DNA of 64,000 bases. It comes from Smittia aterrima. Taxonomy: Eukaryota; Arthropoda; Insecta; Diptera; Chironomidae. Location: NCBI GenBank assembly GCA_033063855.1, contig CP093829.1, positions 25,203,537 through 25,267,536 of the forward strand. Reading direction: 5' to 3'. Below the pieces are notes generated by a model that did not search any database, had not been told where the DNA came from, and was given only the letters and a program-made list of their open reading frames with translations. Below are positions 26,939 to 36,638 of this stretch, piece by piece; within the stretch, counting starts at the first letter, position 1; each line of letters opens with the position of its first letter. The translations under genes were made by a program, and so were the position numbers.

Positions 26939-27643
26939 TTAAAGATCAGCACAAGCTCGGCCACGAGCCAAATCGGTGGTCACTTCACGTTCGAAGTCAG
27001 CTTCCAAATCAACATCGCAGGAAACCAACTCAGTAATGGTTTCAAGAACATCAGATGAGACTTCGTCGAGGAATCCATCGAATCGTGATCTGTATCCAAG
27101 GAAATTCTTAAGTCCTAATCTGAATTCACGGTTAATTTGTGGTCCAAGCTCAACATCATCGAATTCTTCAGTATCAGCCAAAACCTTAAGTCCCAAGTTT
27201 TGGACTTGATTTCCAGTAACTTGTCCGGTAGCGTGGAGATTGTTCAAGAATTCATTCCAGTTGCGGATGAGTCTGTAAGCTGCGTTAACGCAAGTGGCAA
27301 GACGATGTCCGTATCTGATGATCTGGAGCTCCCAACGATTCTTAATGAAGTTTAAGCATTCTTCATTGGTTTCAGTAACTGGAATAGCATCGAATTCAGC
27401 CTCGGTGTCAAGTCCCAAGTTCTTGATAAAAGCGTAGGTGTCAATGTGTGAATCGATGATTTCTCTGTTGATGCGGTAGAGATAAGCGGAGATCTGTCCA
27501 CGATTCAAGAAAAGTGTGGTTTCGAAGAATTCATGTCCCAAAGAGAGATCAGCTTGTGCTGCGAGTAATTCCTCTGTAGCTGTTTGATCTTGGGCCAAAA
27601 CGGCAACCGCGATAGTTAAAAAGACTCCTAACGTGAATTTCAT
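26939..27643 (-). CDS. Secreted four-cysteine protein A (insect family, function unknown)
   Basis: Single-exon gene of 234 aa. I chose the ATG at 27643 over the longer frame because it begins a clean signal peptide (MKFTLGVFLTIAVAVLAQ) and its paralogue starts at the same place. The mature part is helical and acidic, with motifs GHEFFETTLFLNRGQISAYL and YRINREIIDSH, and four cysteines (NEECLNF, LATCVNA, VSCDVD, RACADL) that all have partners in the neighbour at 27989-28744. Size, secretion signal and spaced cysteines recall the insect TsetseEP/DUF725-type secreted proteins, but I cannot confirm that family. Tandem arrangement indicates local duplication. Confidence 0.85.
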   Translation of the reverse strand: MKFTLGVFLTIAVAVLAQDQTATEELLAAQADLSLGHEFFETTLFLNRGQISAYLYRINREIIDSHIDTYAFIKNLGLDTEAEFDAIPVTETNEECLNFIKNRWELQIIRYGHRLATCVNAAYRLIRNWNEFLNNLHATGQVTGNQVQNLGLKVLADTEEFDDVELGPQINREFRLGLKNFLGYRSRFDGFLDEVSSDVLETITELVSCDVDLEADFEREVTTDLARGRACADL

Positions 27644-27663
27644 GTTGACTGAAAAACTTTGAG

Positions 27664-27740
27664 TGAACTGAGACGTTCCACAACTTGTCACGATATTTAA
27701 TACTCCAGGTAGCAATCTTATCGCACATTTTATACAGGAT
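27664..27740 (-). promoter_or_regulatory. Promoter of secreted protein A
   Basis: Upstream of the 27643 start, on the minus strand, lie GATAAGATT (27714-27722), a TATTAAAT-like element, and CTCAGTTCA, an initiator-like match (TCAGTTCA at 27664-27671). A TATAAAA lies further up at about 27728-27734. GATAAGATT and TCAGTTCA recur in the same order before secreted protein B. Further GATA cores lie up to 27790. GATA factors commonly drive insect gut and fat-body genes; use here is inference. Confidence 0.5.
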
Positions 27741-27988
27741 ATCGTTTCGATAAGACAAAAGCTTATCGCGACGATAACGTTGATCCACCGGGAACACAAA
27801 ACAAAAAAAAATAATTACGCAAGGCTGTATCGTATTTGAAAATAGCTACCTCGATGATAAAGCCGACTCTGCAAAAGAAACTTTAACTCAGGAAATGAGA
27901 TAAATTGTCGAATTGATAAGAACAAAGGTTTTTTTTTTGATTGAGCTTTATTATTTCCTTTTTGAACAAATCATAAACAGGAAGTTGA

Positions 27989-28744
27989 TTAACAGTTATT
28001 TGCTCTCAACAAGTCTTCTTCGATTTCTGCGGCGAGGTCTTCTTCGATTGCGCGATCGCAATCTGACAGAATTTGAATAACGTCAGTCACATTTGTTGAG
28101 ATATTTTCAAGGAACGTATTGAATTGAGCGTGATAAGGAAGAGCAAGTTTAAGGAGATCACGGAACTCGCGGTTGATGTTTTGTGGATAACTTTCTCGGG
28201 TCTCGTGAATATCGGTTTCAGCTAAAACTTTGCTTCCTAAGTTCTGGACTTGATTTGCTGTGATTTGACTCGTCTCATGAATGTTAAGAAGGAAACGATT
28301 CCAGCCATTCATCATTCGGTTTGCAATATCAATGCAATCACCCAAGCGATGTCCAAAACTGTTGAAGATTTTTCTTATTATTTTTTTTATCAAATGAAAA
28401 TAAATATTTTACCGCAAAACTTGATTTTCCCATCGCGTTCTGACAAAGTCCATACAAGCTCGGTTATCCTCTGTGACAGTAATGGAGTCTAACTCTTCAT
28501 TTGTAGCCGTAACTTGAGTCATCATGTCGGAGTAGGCGTCGAGGTGCGAATCGATGAGCTCGCGGTTGATGCGGTACAAATATGCGGAGATTTGACCTCT
28601 GTTAATGAACAAGGCTGTCTCAAAGAATTCATGTCCAAGCGCCAAATCCTCTTGAGAATTAAGTAAATCTTCGGTAATCGCTTGATCGACTTGAGCGGAA
28701 ACGCAAGCGACAAACGCCAAAAGTACTGCGAATAAAAATTTCAT
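27989..28744 (-). CDS. Secreted four-cysteine protein B, paralogue of A
   Basis: Two exons, 28413-28744 and 27989-28358, separated by a 54-bp intron; 702 nt, 233 aa. Begins with signal peptide MKFLFAVLLAFVACVSAQ, then GHEFFETALFINRGQISAYL and YRINRELIDSHLDAY, aligned along its length with protein A. The cysteines in NRACMDF, LGDCIDI, LSDCDRA and the C-terminal ANNC match those of A. The intron interrupts the Arg codon before FGHRLGDC; A has no intron there. Function unknown; likely extracellular, with the same start position and promoter elements as A. Confidence 0.88.
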
Positions 28745-28767
28745 CCTTCTTTAGTTACGCACAAAAA

Positions 28768-28814
28768 TGAACTGAGAAGAATTTTAAAAATTTCATTTGC
28801 TTTTTAATCTTATC
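28768..28814 (-). promoter_or_regulatory. Promoter of secreted protein B
   Basis: On the minus strand, GATAAGATT (28806-28814) is followed by an A/T-rich element and then CTCAGTTCA (TCAGTTCA at 28768-28775), just upstream of the 28744 start codon. The same two words occur in the same order before secreted protein A. Confidence 0.5.
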
Positions 28815-29026
28815 AAACACTTAAAAATGAAAAGTGAGATAAAATAAATTTTATTACATTAGACTTAACAGATAATTCCAAATATTTCGATAGAGTCGAA
28901 GGGTCAAATATGTATAGTCTTTATTTAGGGAATCTAGCTTTGAGTAGCTTTCATTGACGTGAAATATTTCATTTACCAAATTAATAATATTTTCGGTAAT
29001 TTATTTGAAATGAACTATGGTAAGGG

Positions 29027-29083
29027 AAATCGAAAGCTCAAAGGACGTTTTCAAATATTTTGACGACTTTGAGCTTTCGATTT
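29027..29083. repeat. Perfect 16-nt inverted repeat (hairpin)
   Basis: The arm at 29027-29042 (aaatcgaaagctcaaa) is the exact reverse complement of 29068-29083, with a 25-nt loop that itself contains tcaaa-tat-tttga. It lies in the interval between secreted protein B and TSPO, about 126 bp before the TSPO start codon. It could be a cruciform, a relic of a small inverted-repeat transposon, or a structured RNA. Confidence 0.7.
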
Positions 29084-29208
29084 GGAAAGTCTCCACTCAA
29101 ACAATTTGATGTGGAGAAGTTTATTTGTTTAGATATTTTACATTTCTTGGGCTTGGTTCCGTCGCAATAGTTTTTGTGTAAATTTATATTTTTCTACTAA
29201 ATCGCGTC

Positions 29209-29805
29209 ATGCCTATCAATGAGTGCTTGTCTAAGCCAGCAGTGCAAATAGCTGGAGCTGTTATACTTCCGAATCTTGGTGGAATCGCCGGTGGTTTGAT
29301 AACGAGCAAAAACATCAAAACTTGGTTCGAAAATCTGAAGCATCCAAGTTTCCGACCTCCAAATAGAGTTTTCGGTCCAGTGTGGACTACCCTTTACTGC
29401 GGAATGGGCTACGGATCGTATCTCGTTTACAAACATGGTGGAGGGTTCAACGGAGCGGCAAGACTTCCTCTCATGTTATACGGAACGCAATTAGCGCTCA
29501 ACTGGGCATGGAGCCCTCTCTTCTTCCACTTTCATCAACTCAAATGGGTAAGCAATATACGAAATTGAAATTTACCGTCAATCAAATCATGACTTTTCAA
29601 TTTATTTCAGAGCTTTGTAGAAATAGTTGCATTGACTGGAACTGCTTCGGTTACAGCCTTAGCCTTCTACGGAGTTAACAAGACAGCTGGTTTGCTGTTC
29701 CTTCCATACTTGGCTTGGCTATCATTTGCCTCCTATTTGAACTACACGTACTATCGATTGAACACTCCAGCAATTGAAGACAAACCTGAAGAGAAGAAAG
29801 CATAA
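29209..29805 (+). CDS. Tspo: Translocator protein TSPO (peripheral benzodiazepine receptor)
   Basis: Exons 29209-29547 and 29611-29805; 534 nt, 177 aa, close to the usual length of about 170. TSPO is a five-helix outer mitochondrial membrane protein that binds cholesterol and porphyrins. Signature features seen: the GGxxG start of helix 1 (PNLGGIAGGL), WFENLKHPSFRPPNRVFGPVWT between helices 1 and 2, LNWAWSPLFFHFHQL, and a C-terminal CRAC-like cholesterol motif (LNYTYYRL). The C-terminus is charged (KPEEKKA). The intron falls after the Trp codon of HQLKW. Confidence 0.96.
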
Positions 29806-29829
29806 GTTCAACAACCTGTTTAATGCATT

Positions 29830-30090
29830 TTAGTCTCGCAATGTAAATGCGACCTTGAAAATCTCTTTCTTAAGGTAATGGATTTGTTCTTTTGTCAGCA
29901 ATTCTTTCAAAGATTTAATAAAGAAGTGTTTGCTAAAACAAAATTCAGGTTTACATTCGATGACAAAATCTTCTTGCGTCATACTTGCTAATGAATCGCT
30001 GTCACGAAGATTCTTCTTTATTTCCACTTGAAAAGATATAAACGTCTGTGGAACTTTTGCGAAGATAAGACTGCTCTGCAAATGCGGCAT
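29830..30090 (-). CDS. Possible coding fragment, unassigned
   Basis: An open frame of about 87 codons from ATG 30090 to a stop at 29830 (minus strand). The frame also extends upstream to an acceptor-like ttgccag at about 30105, so this may be the last exon of a gene whose upstream exons I could not place. Composition is protein-like (SLKELLTKEQIHYLKKEIFK). It ends only 25 bp beyond the TSPO stop, tail to tail. No family recognised. Confidence 0.35.
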   Translation of the reverse strand: MPHLQSSLIFAKVPQTFISFQVEIKKNLRDSDSLASMTQEDFVIECKPEFCFSKHFFIKSLKELLTKEQIHYLKKEIFKVAFTLRD

Positions 30091-30111
30091 AAGTAATTCA
30101 CTATCTGGCAA

Positions 30112-31784
30112 ATAATGTTTTTAATATAATTTTATTCATTTAGATTTTCAATAAGTTTTGGTTTTTCTTAATCATGAAAAAAATAAAAGTTCTACAACGT
30201 TTTATGTTATACATTCATTAAACTTTTCTTCGTTCTGCTTAATCGTTAGAAATGAAACAGAAGCAGAAATATTTCAACGCGATCGGGTTGATCGAGCTCT
30301 GCGTAAAATAAAATTGTTCCATAATCGATTTTTTTGCTGTTGATTATAAACAAACGAGACTAGATTAATAATTCATAAATGGAAATGCAAGACGACGACG
30401 CGATTTCATTTTGTCTCTGTCATCGAAATTTGATTTATTCGAACTAGAACTCAACACTTTGAAAGTCAGACAATCGCTTAATCAAACAGACTTTACATTA
30501 AAAGTGTTTTTGATTTGCTTCGCCTTAGAAGAATCTTCTCCGAAACGAGTTTAACCGTAAAAAAATCGTGAAAACCGAAATTTCCGTTTCATTAAGTCAC
30601 ACACATAAAATTCATTTTGATCTGATATTTGCTTCGAACAATTTATCTACAATTCTTTAATTGGAAATAAAGTTTTGCCTAAGTGTTTCACTCTTTGCAG
30701 TTGAAGAAATTTTCTTAATTTAAAACTTTTTTCGTGAATCAAAGATTCGTTGATGGGTGAGATTGATTAAGTGATCTGTTAATATTTATTTTACTTCTTC
30801 GAACTATGGCTGAGAAAAGTTTGATTTCATAATCATTAAGTATCGATTGATTCTATTGAGTAAGCAATTTCAACAGAGATTTCTTTTTGATTATCTAAGT
30901 GAAGGATTTTTCCGACTCGTTTGATAAAATAAGATCTTTAATTTGAGATTCATCGGAGTTTAAATGAGATTTCCATTTGATAATTGACAAAGATTATCTA
31001 ATCAAACAGAATAAATAAAGTGTTTAGAGGTGAAACTTAACCAGATTTGTTTGAGAGTAATCGAATCTTAACTAAGCAGTTTGTTCTTATAAATTCCTAC
31101 TTGTTGTTTCATTTCAATTATTTCTGAAGGGAATCTCAAATAAATTTTAAAAAATATCACATCAAATAAATTTGTCGATGCCCGCGAGTTGATTACATGC
31201 GTCTATTTTGAAGAAATTTCAGTCAACACCTTTCATCTCATTCGCAACTCGTCGTAGCACTCGTCAGTGAATTGTGAAGTCTTTACAAATGAAAGTTAAG
31301 TAACATTTATCTCATAATTTGTTTCATCGTGAAGTTGAGCTCGTTTCTCACGCGGCGACAATTTTTGTTTTAATTTAATTTGGAGTCTAATAAATTATCT
31401 GATCATAGAAATCTTTTTGTAACAATTTTTAAATCGACAGCAAAGTTGATGAACTCACTTTTACTAATTTGAACATTAAGCTTATCGCAATTAACTTAAT
31501 TGGTTTGTTTCACAAGAACTGTTCACCTTGAAACATCTTCCTACGAAATTCTTTTTCTTCATTCCTAAATCAACCGCGAAAAAAACGAGCTCATCGACTA
31601 AATTTTTTTCTCTCAAAGATTTTCATCCACAATTGGTTTCATCTAAATTGGTTTTACGTTTTACACAGCACTACGAAATATCGAAAAGAATGAATTTCTC
31701 ATCATCGTTAAGATTTAAAAGTTTTTCAATCGTCAGATTACACCTAAAGCGCATAAGATTTTTATCACCGCACTTATCGTTCAT
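30112..31784. other. Intergenic DNA, nothing recognised
   Basis: About 1.7 kb of AT-rich sequence with only short open frames and many stops. A weak exon-like segment near 30250-30310 (minus strand), after an acgcag acceptor, could belong to the fragment at 29830-30090 but has no clear donor. Confidence 0.5.
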
Positions 31785-34063
31785 TTAGAGCAATAGCGAC
31801 TTCTTGCAGTTGCAGAGCCATTTTATAATTCGGGCATTACGCTCAATGATGCTCGGCGGTTCGCTTGGACGATACAAGTTTGGATTAACTTGAACGTTCT
31901 TCTGATCACTCTGAATTGTTGGTCCACTATCGGCGATGATACGATTAGAGTCGACTGTGCTGCAGTCTGAGAAGAATACGGCACTCGACTGGTCAGTATC
32001 ATCGCCGTTATCACTAAATGATGCTGTCACAGTTGCTGATACTGATCGTTGATGTGATTTTATCTTCGAACGAACAATCGTTTCAGCATAATTCTTGTCG
32101 TCCAATCCCAACTGATCGAAGAAGTGTTCAAGTTCGTACATAGAGTCTGACTTACTAAGCTTTCCTCCACTGCTTCCTGATCCATTGCTACCAAAACTTT
32201 CATTCGCTGCTTGTTGATATCGTTCTCGACGACTCTTTACGCTCATTTCCGGCTGCATTCGATTCCAATGACGATCGCTTATGTCGCTTTTTGATCTCAG
32301 AATTGGTCGACGGTCTTCTTCACTCTGAATTTGAAGAGAGTTCGGCTGACTTGTTGATGTTTGTGCAATATTCGAGCCATTAGAGTAACGGAAATTCTTG
32401 AACCTTAAACATTTTTGTCGTTTAAAGGTTCCAAGTGGAGGACTCAAAGGACTTAATTCCATCTTTTGAGAAGAAGGTGACATGACTTTATGCGAGGAAA
32501 CTGGTGATGGTGAACGCATGACTGACGCTGTCGTCTGCTGATTATAATAAGTATTGCGTACAGTGTCACTGCTTTCTTGATAACCGTCTTGAAATGCTTC
32601 CGGCACCTCCACAGGAAAATTGAACATCGTTTCGTTTTCGCGCATTTTCGCTCGACATTCGATACAATCATAGCGGAACTGCTGCTGATACGCGTAATAC
32701 GAGTTGCCCGAATGTTGAGTTGAGCTTCCAGAGTCGCGTCTGTAGTCTTGTTGTTGCTGTGTTGGCTGCTGTGTCATCATAATTTTCTCCATTTGCTTAC
32801 AGCACGGTTCGCTTCGATGAGTGAAATGACCGGAGCTTCCACCCGAATCGCGAGCATTGAAACCCGAGCTACCTGAACGATTTGATCGATTTCCACGTGA
32901 ACACGAGCTCAAAGCTTCACTGTGTGGCGAATGTCTAGAGATTTGTGTATGAAGGTCTGGCAGAGACTTGTGACTGTTGATATTGTTTGATGTCGACTGC
33001 GAATAAGGATCCTTTTTGCTTCGTCCCGAAGGTTTCCGCTGATATTCCTCGGCAGCCATTGCACTCGTCTGCGATTGAGAACGTTGATAGTCATATCGTT
33101 GCTTCTCCTTCTTTGTTTTCTCTTTCTTTGGCGGCATGTTTGTTGCGTATTGCTCTGGGGGCGAGATAGGTCGTTCGAGGAACTCATCAGCGTCATCGAT
33201 GCTATACGAATATAGAACGTCGAGATCGTCGCTTGGATGTGGAGGCAAAGATTGTGGTGAGAGAAATGCACTTGGAAAGAAGACATTAACGTCGCTCTGT
33301 GGTTCTGGGTGGACAGTGAGTTGCTGTTGATAATTTTTTGACGATCTACGATGTTGATAATAGTCGTTGTAGTTTTTCGGAGGTGGAGGAATTAAAATAT
33401 CATCGCTCGATGCCATAATCTCTTTTTCTGTATTGAGCAGTCGTCGAAGTTTGGTCTGCAATAGATCGGAACCTGATGATGCAGAACGTCGATTTGAACT
33501 CGACCGTGGATGACGTTCCATTGTAGATGTTTGGTGATAGTAAGAATGATGAGGCGAGGATGGGGCTCTTGATGGTGACATCGCAACTAGAAAGAAAGTT
33601 CATCATTAAAAAAGACTTTCACTGAAAATCTTCTAACTATAAACTTTAAAACGAGATTGCGTTGACACAGTTCAGCGAGAAAAATCAGTTAAGCGAAAGT
33701 CATTGACTACTCACACGACAATGTATTGTTCCCAGCGCCACGCGCATTCAATTGTTGATGACGATCAAGAACAGTTTCGGATTTCACGTAATATGGCTTA
33801 CTTTCTGCCAGCATTTCCACGGCCGATTTACGCTTATAATTATAGTTACGCGAATGCGACATTAAATAATTGTTATGGTGTTCTTTCACTTGGTATATCG
33901 AGAGTGGTGGCGGACCGCCTGATGTATGATGATTGTGTTGCTGTTGTGGCGATGAGTGACTCAGAATCGATTTATTGATACTTCCATAGCTACCGTATTG
34001 ATTCTGATTTGTTGATGACGAAACTACCCGACTCGGGCTGGTGCTGTAAGCGATCGCTGCCAT
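31785..34063 (-). CDS. FAM110-like centrosome-associated protein
   Basis: Two exons, 33715-34063 and 31785-33586, joined in frame (TCG T + TT GCG); about 716 aa from ATG 34063. The frame stays open to 34123, where only a GTG is found, so an upstream exon is possible. Two FAM110 signatures sit at the expected ends: near residues 78-100, KRKSAVEMLAESKPYYVKSE, and at the extreme C-terminus, PSIIERNARIIKWLCNCKKS. Between them lies a long Ser/Gln/Asn-rich disordered region with basic patches (KKEKTKKEKQR). Vertebrate FAM110 proteins are shorter (about 300-370 aa) and sit at centrosomes and spindle poles. Function in insects is not established from sequence. Confidence 0.75.
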
Positions 34064-34123
34064 AACTTTCTGATGATTTGATTTTGAAAAATAAGGTTCT
34101 TTCGATTTCGTTCTTCCTCTCAC

Positions 34124-36638
34124 TTGTGTCGGTTGATACCGAATTATCGACCTGCCGCGTCAGTTGCTTTTGCCGAATGAAAATTAATACGTTTTCTTTG
34201 CCTTCTTCTCTGCCTGCCGCTTGTTGTTGTCGAAATATTGTTGATTTTACATTCGTATTGGCTACATTATGGTCTGCTAAATCATGGCTTTTAAGGTGTT
34301 GCTTCTTCTTCTTTTCTTCTCCTTCGCCTTTGCACTGATATTATTTCGCTTATTATGTCTCGCTTGCTTTTGCCTGTAATTAAAGCAAAGAAAGAAGAAG
34401 ATAAAAAGTTGTAAATCAGTCGAGTGTTGCCGGTTTTCACTTTGAGATCTTTGCAGGTACGGCTGATGATTGTCGAGCAAACCGTTTGCTGATTATCATT
34501 TTGTGAATGAATTCAGCGTGAAATATGAAAACGAGAATACCGAGCAAAGTGATTTGTAGGATGTTTGATCGCGGTTAATCGTTACGATTGTTGTTAGACA
34601 AAAAAAAATATCCGACAAGAGCTTTTTAGTTGCAATAGAAAACTTCACGCAGCATTTCAGAAACCCTCCACGTTCCCGGAAACTAAACTGTTGGTTAATT
34701 TACTTCGTTTTTGTTTCAGAAAAACTACACTTGATGAACGATTTTTCATTGAATTCTATTTGCATTCACGAATAATAATGATCATGTATTTTTTAGAAAG
34801 TTTTCTCTATTTAACTCATCATGTACAACACAGTGAGAGATGGTTGATTATTTTTCTATTGTTAGGAGAGTGCACATTGCCAAAAAGATGATGAAGAAGA
34901 AACGAACCTCATGAATCTCTTCGCTAATTGAATTATGGTTTCTAATTATCGCTTCGCTATGGGGCGGAGGAAGATTTTTTAAAAGGTTATCGGAACAAAT
35001 TGAAAACATGAAAGCGATTGACCTCGTAGGCTATCGCTCATAAATCACTGCGAGGTCGATTTCGGTACTCATTCCTTCGACTTTTATCACTTTTCCGTCA
35101 ACTCTAACTTAATGACTTAATTTTCTGTGTTTTTAGCTCACATCGGCCCACTCAATGCCTTAATACTTCTTGTTTTGGCCTTCGATTTGTTATTCACATA
35201 TCTGAAAAGTATTCGACCCGAATCTCACTTTTGCACACCAAACACAGCCACGAATCGAATCAATTTTAGAAGATTTGCTTAATTAAAAACCATTTCAGAG
35301 AAGTTTTGTCTGCGATTGCATTCCAATCGATTTTTCTTTTGACGTGCGAAAGTCTGGCGAATCGTTTTTGTTGTCCAATTCAACTCGCACTGGGTGACGA
35401 GATCTCCATCAATTGTTTCGTCGCGATTCAAATCAATTTCAAATCCATTAATAATTTTCCGTCCCAGCTCTCGCTGTGTGTGCTCATTGCTCTTTTTTGC
35501 CTTCATCGCAATTTCTCTCTTCTTTTGTTATTTTATTCATTTTCATTTCATTTATGCTTCAATCCGAAAAGGTCAATGAAATAGGAAGTTACAAATTAGA
35601 GATGGAGAATCGTTTTCCAATCATCAACGCTCTTAATTAGCGAAACGCCTGCGAAAATCTTGCCAGACGTTCCTTTGCATTCGATGGACATTTCAAGAAA
35701 ATAACTTCACCCGTTTTTCCACCCAAAAAAATTTTCACTCAAATATTTCGCAAGTGGTTGATGATTGCTCTTTTTACCTATTTTTGAGCTTTTCCTTTGA
35801 GCTTTGACCGCTCAATCAATTTTCACATTTTACTAAATGGCGACTGGTGTCTTCAGATCACAGTTGCACTCTTTAATAAAACTTTTATGGTTGAAACATT
35901 TTTCTCTCAATTATTTTTTGAGAGTTTTCGCAACTATGAAATCGTCCAACAAAATTTGAATCTGATGTAGACGTTGAAACTTTTTAACGTAATTGATGGT
36001 AAACAAATGGTAAGCTGGGGTAAAATTTTCTTCGTTCAGTAAAGTGTTGTTCAACTATTTGATTTCGTTTGTGCAGAAAAAGTTATTTCTCGCTCATTAA
36101 TAAGATGACTATATAAACAGTTCGGTGTTTATACGACGTATAAGCAAGTCTGCCTCGAGATTAAGTCAAAGTTTTCCGGAAAAACTGAACATTTAGCTGG
36201 AAAAGTTGCGATCAAAATTTTGTCGCTTTCCGTAAATGAGGTCACCGATTAAAAAAAATATTATTTATGGAAATATGATTAAGTAAGTGAGACAAATAGA
36301 ACCTTAAGTGAGATATTCAACTTCTATATTGTTACAAGCTAAAGGAAAAAATCCTTTAAAAGCTAATGGTGGAAAATGTGATGAGGTTGCAAAGAAGAGA
36401 AGAGCTTGATGGCTGAAATTTCATTCGCATCAGCAAAGTGTTGAAATGTTTTTTTGTAAAATGAGAAGTTTGTGAAGTGAAATAGCTGACGACAACGAGT
36501 TATTGCTGGATAAAAACTGTAAAGTTGCTCCCAGTGTTGATGACCCAAAAAATATACAAATCACTGAAAATAAAGATTGTTTACACAAGAACCTACGAAG
36601 CGACCTAAGGTGTTCAGAAGGCAGAAGGGGAGCTAAAA
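34124..36638. other. Intergenic DNA between FAM110-like and Cbl
   Basis: About 2.5 kb between two divergently transcribed genes, so it probably holds both promoters and 5' UTRs. It contains pyrimidine-rich tracts around 34300 and 35500. No ORF with recognisable content; an open frame at 36503-36688 overlaps the Cbl start in another frame. An upstream Cbl 5' exon could lie here. Confidence 0.5.

Noticed and set aside
27137..27355. Plus-strand frames across secreted protein A
   Set aside because: Antisense shadows; the minus-strand frame has a signal peptide, a paralogue and conserved cysteines.
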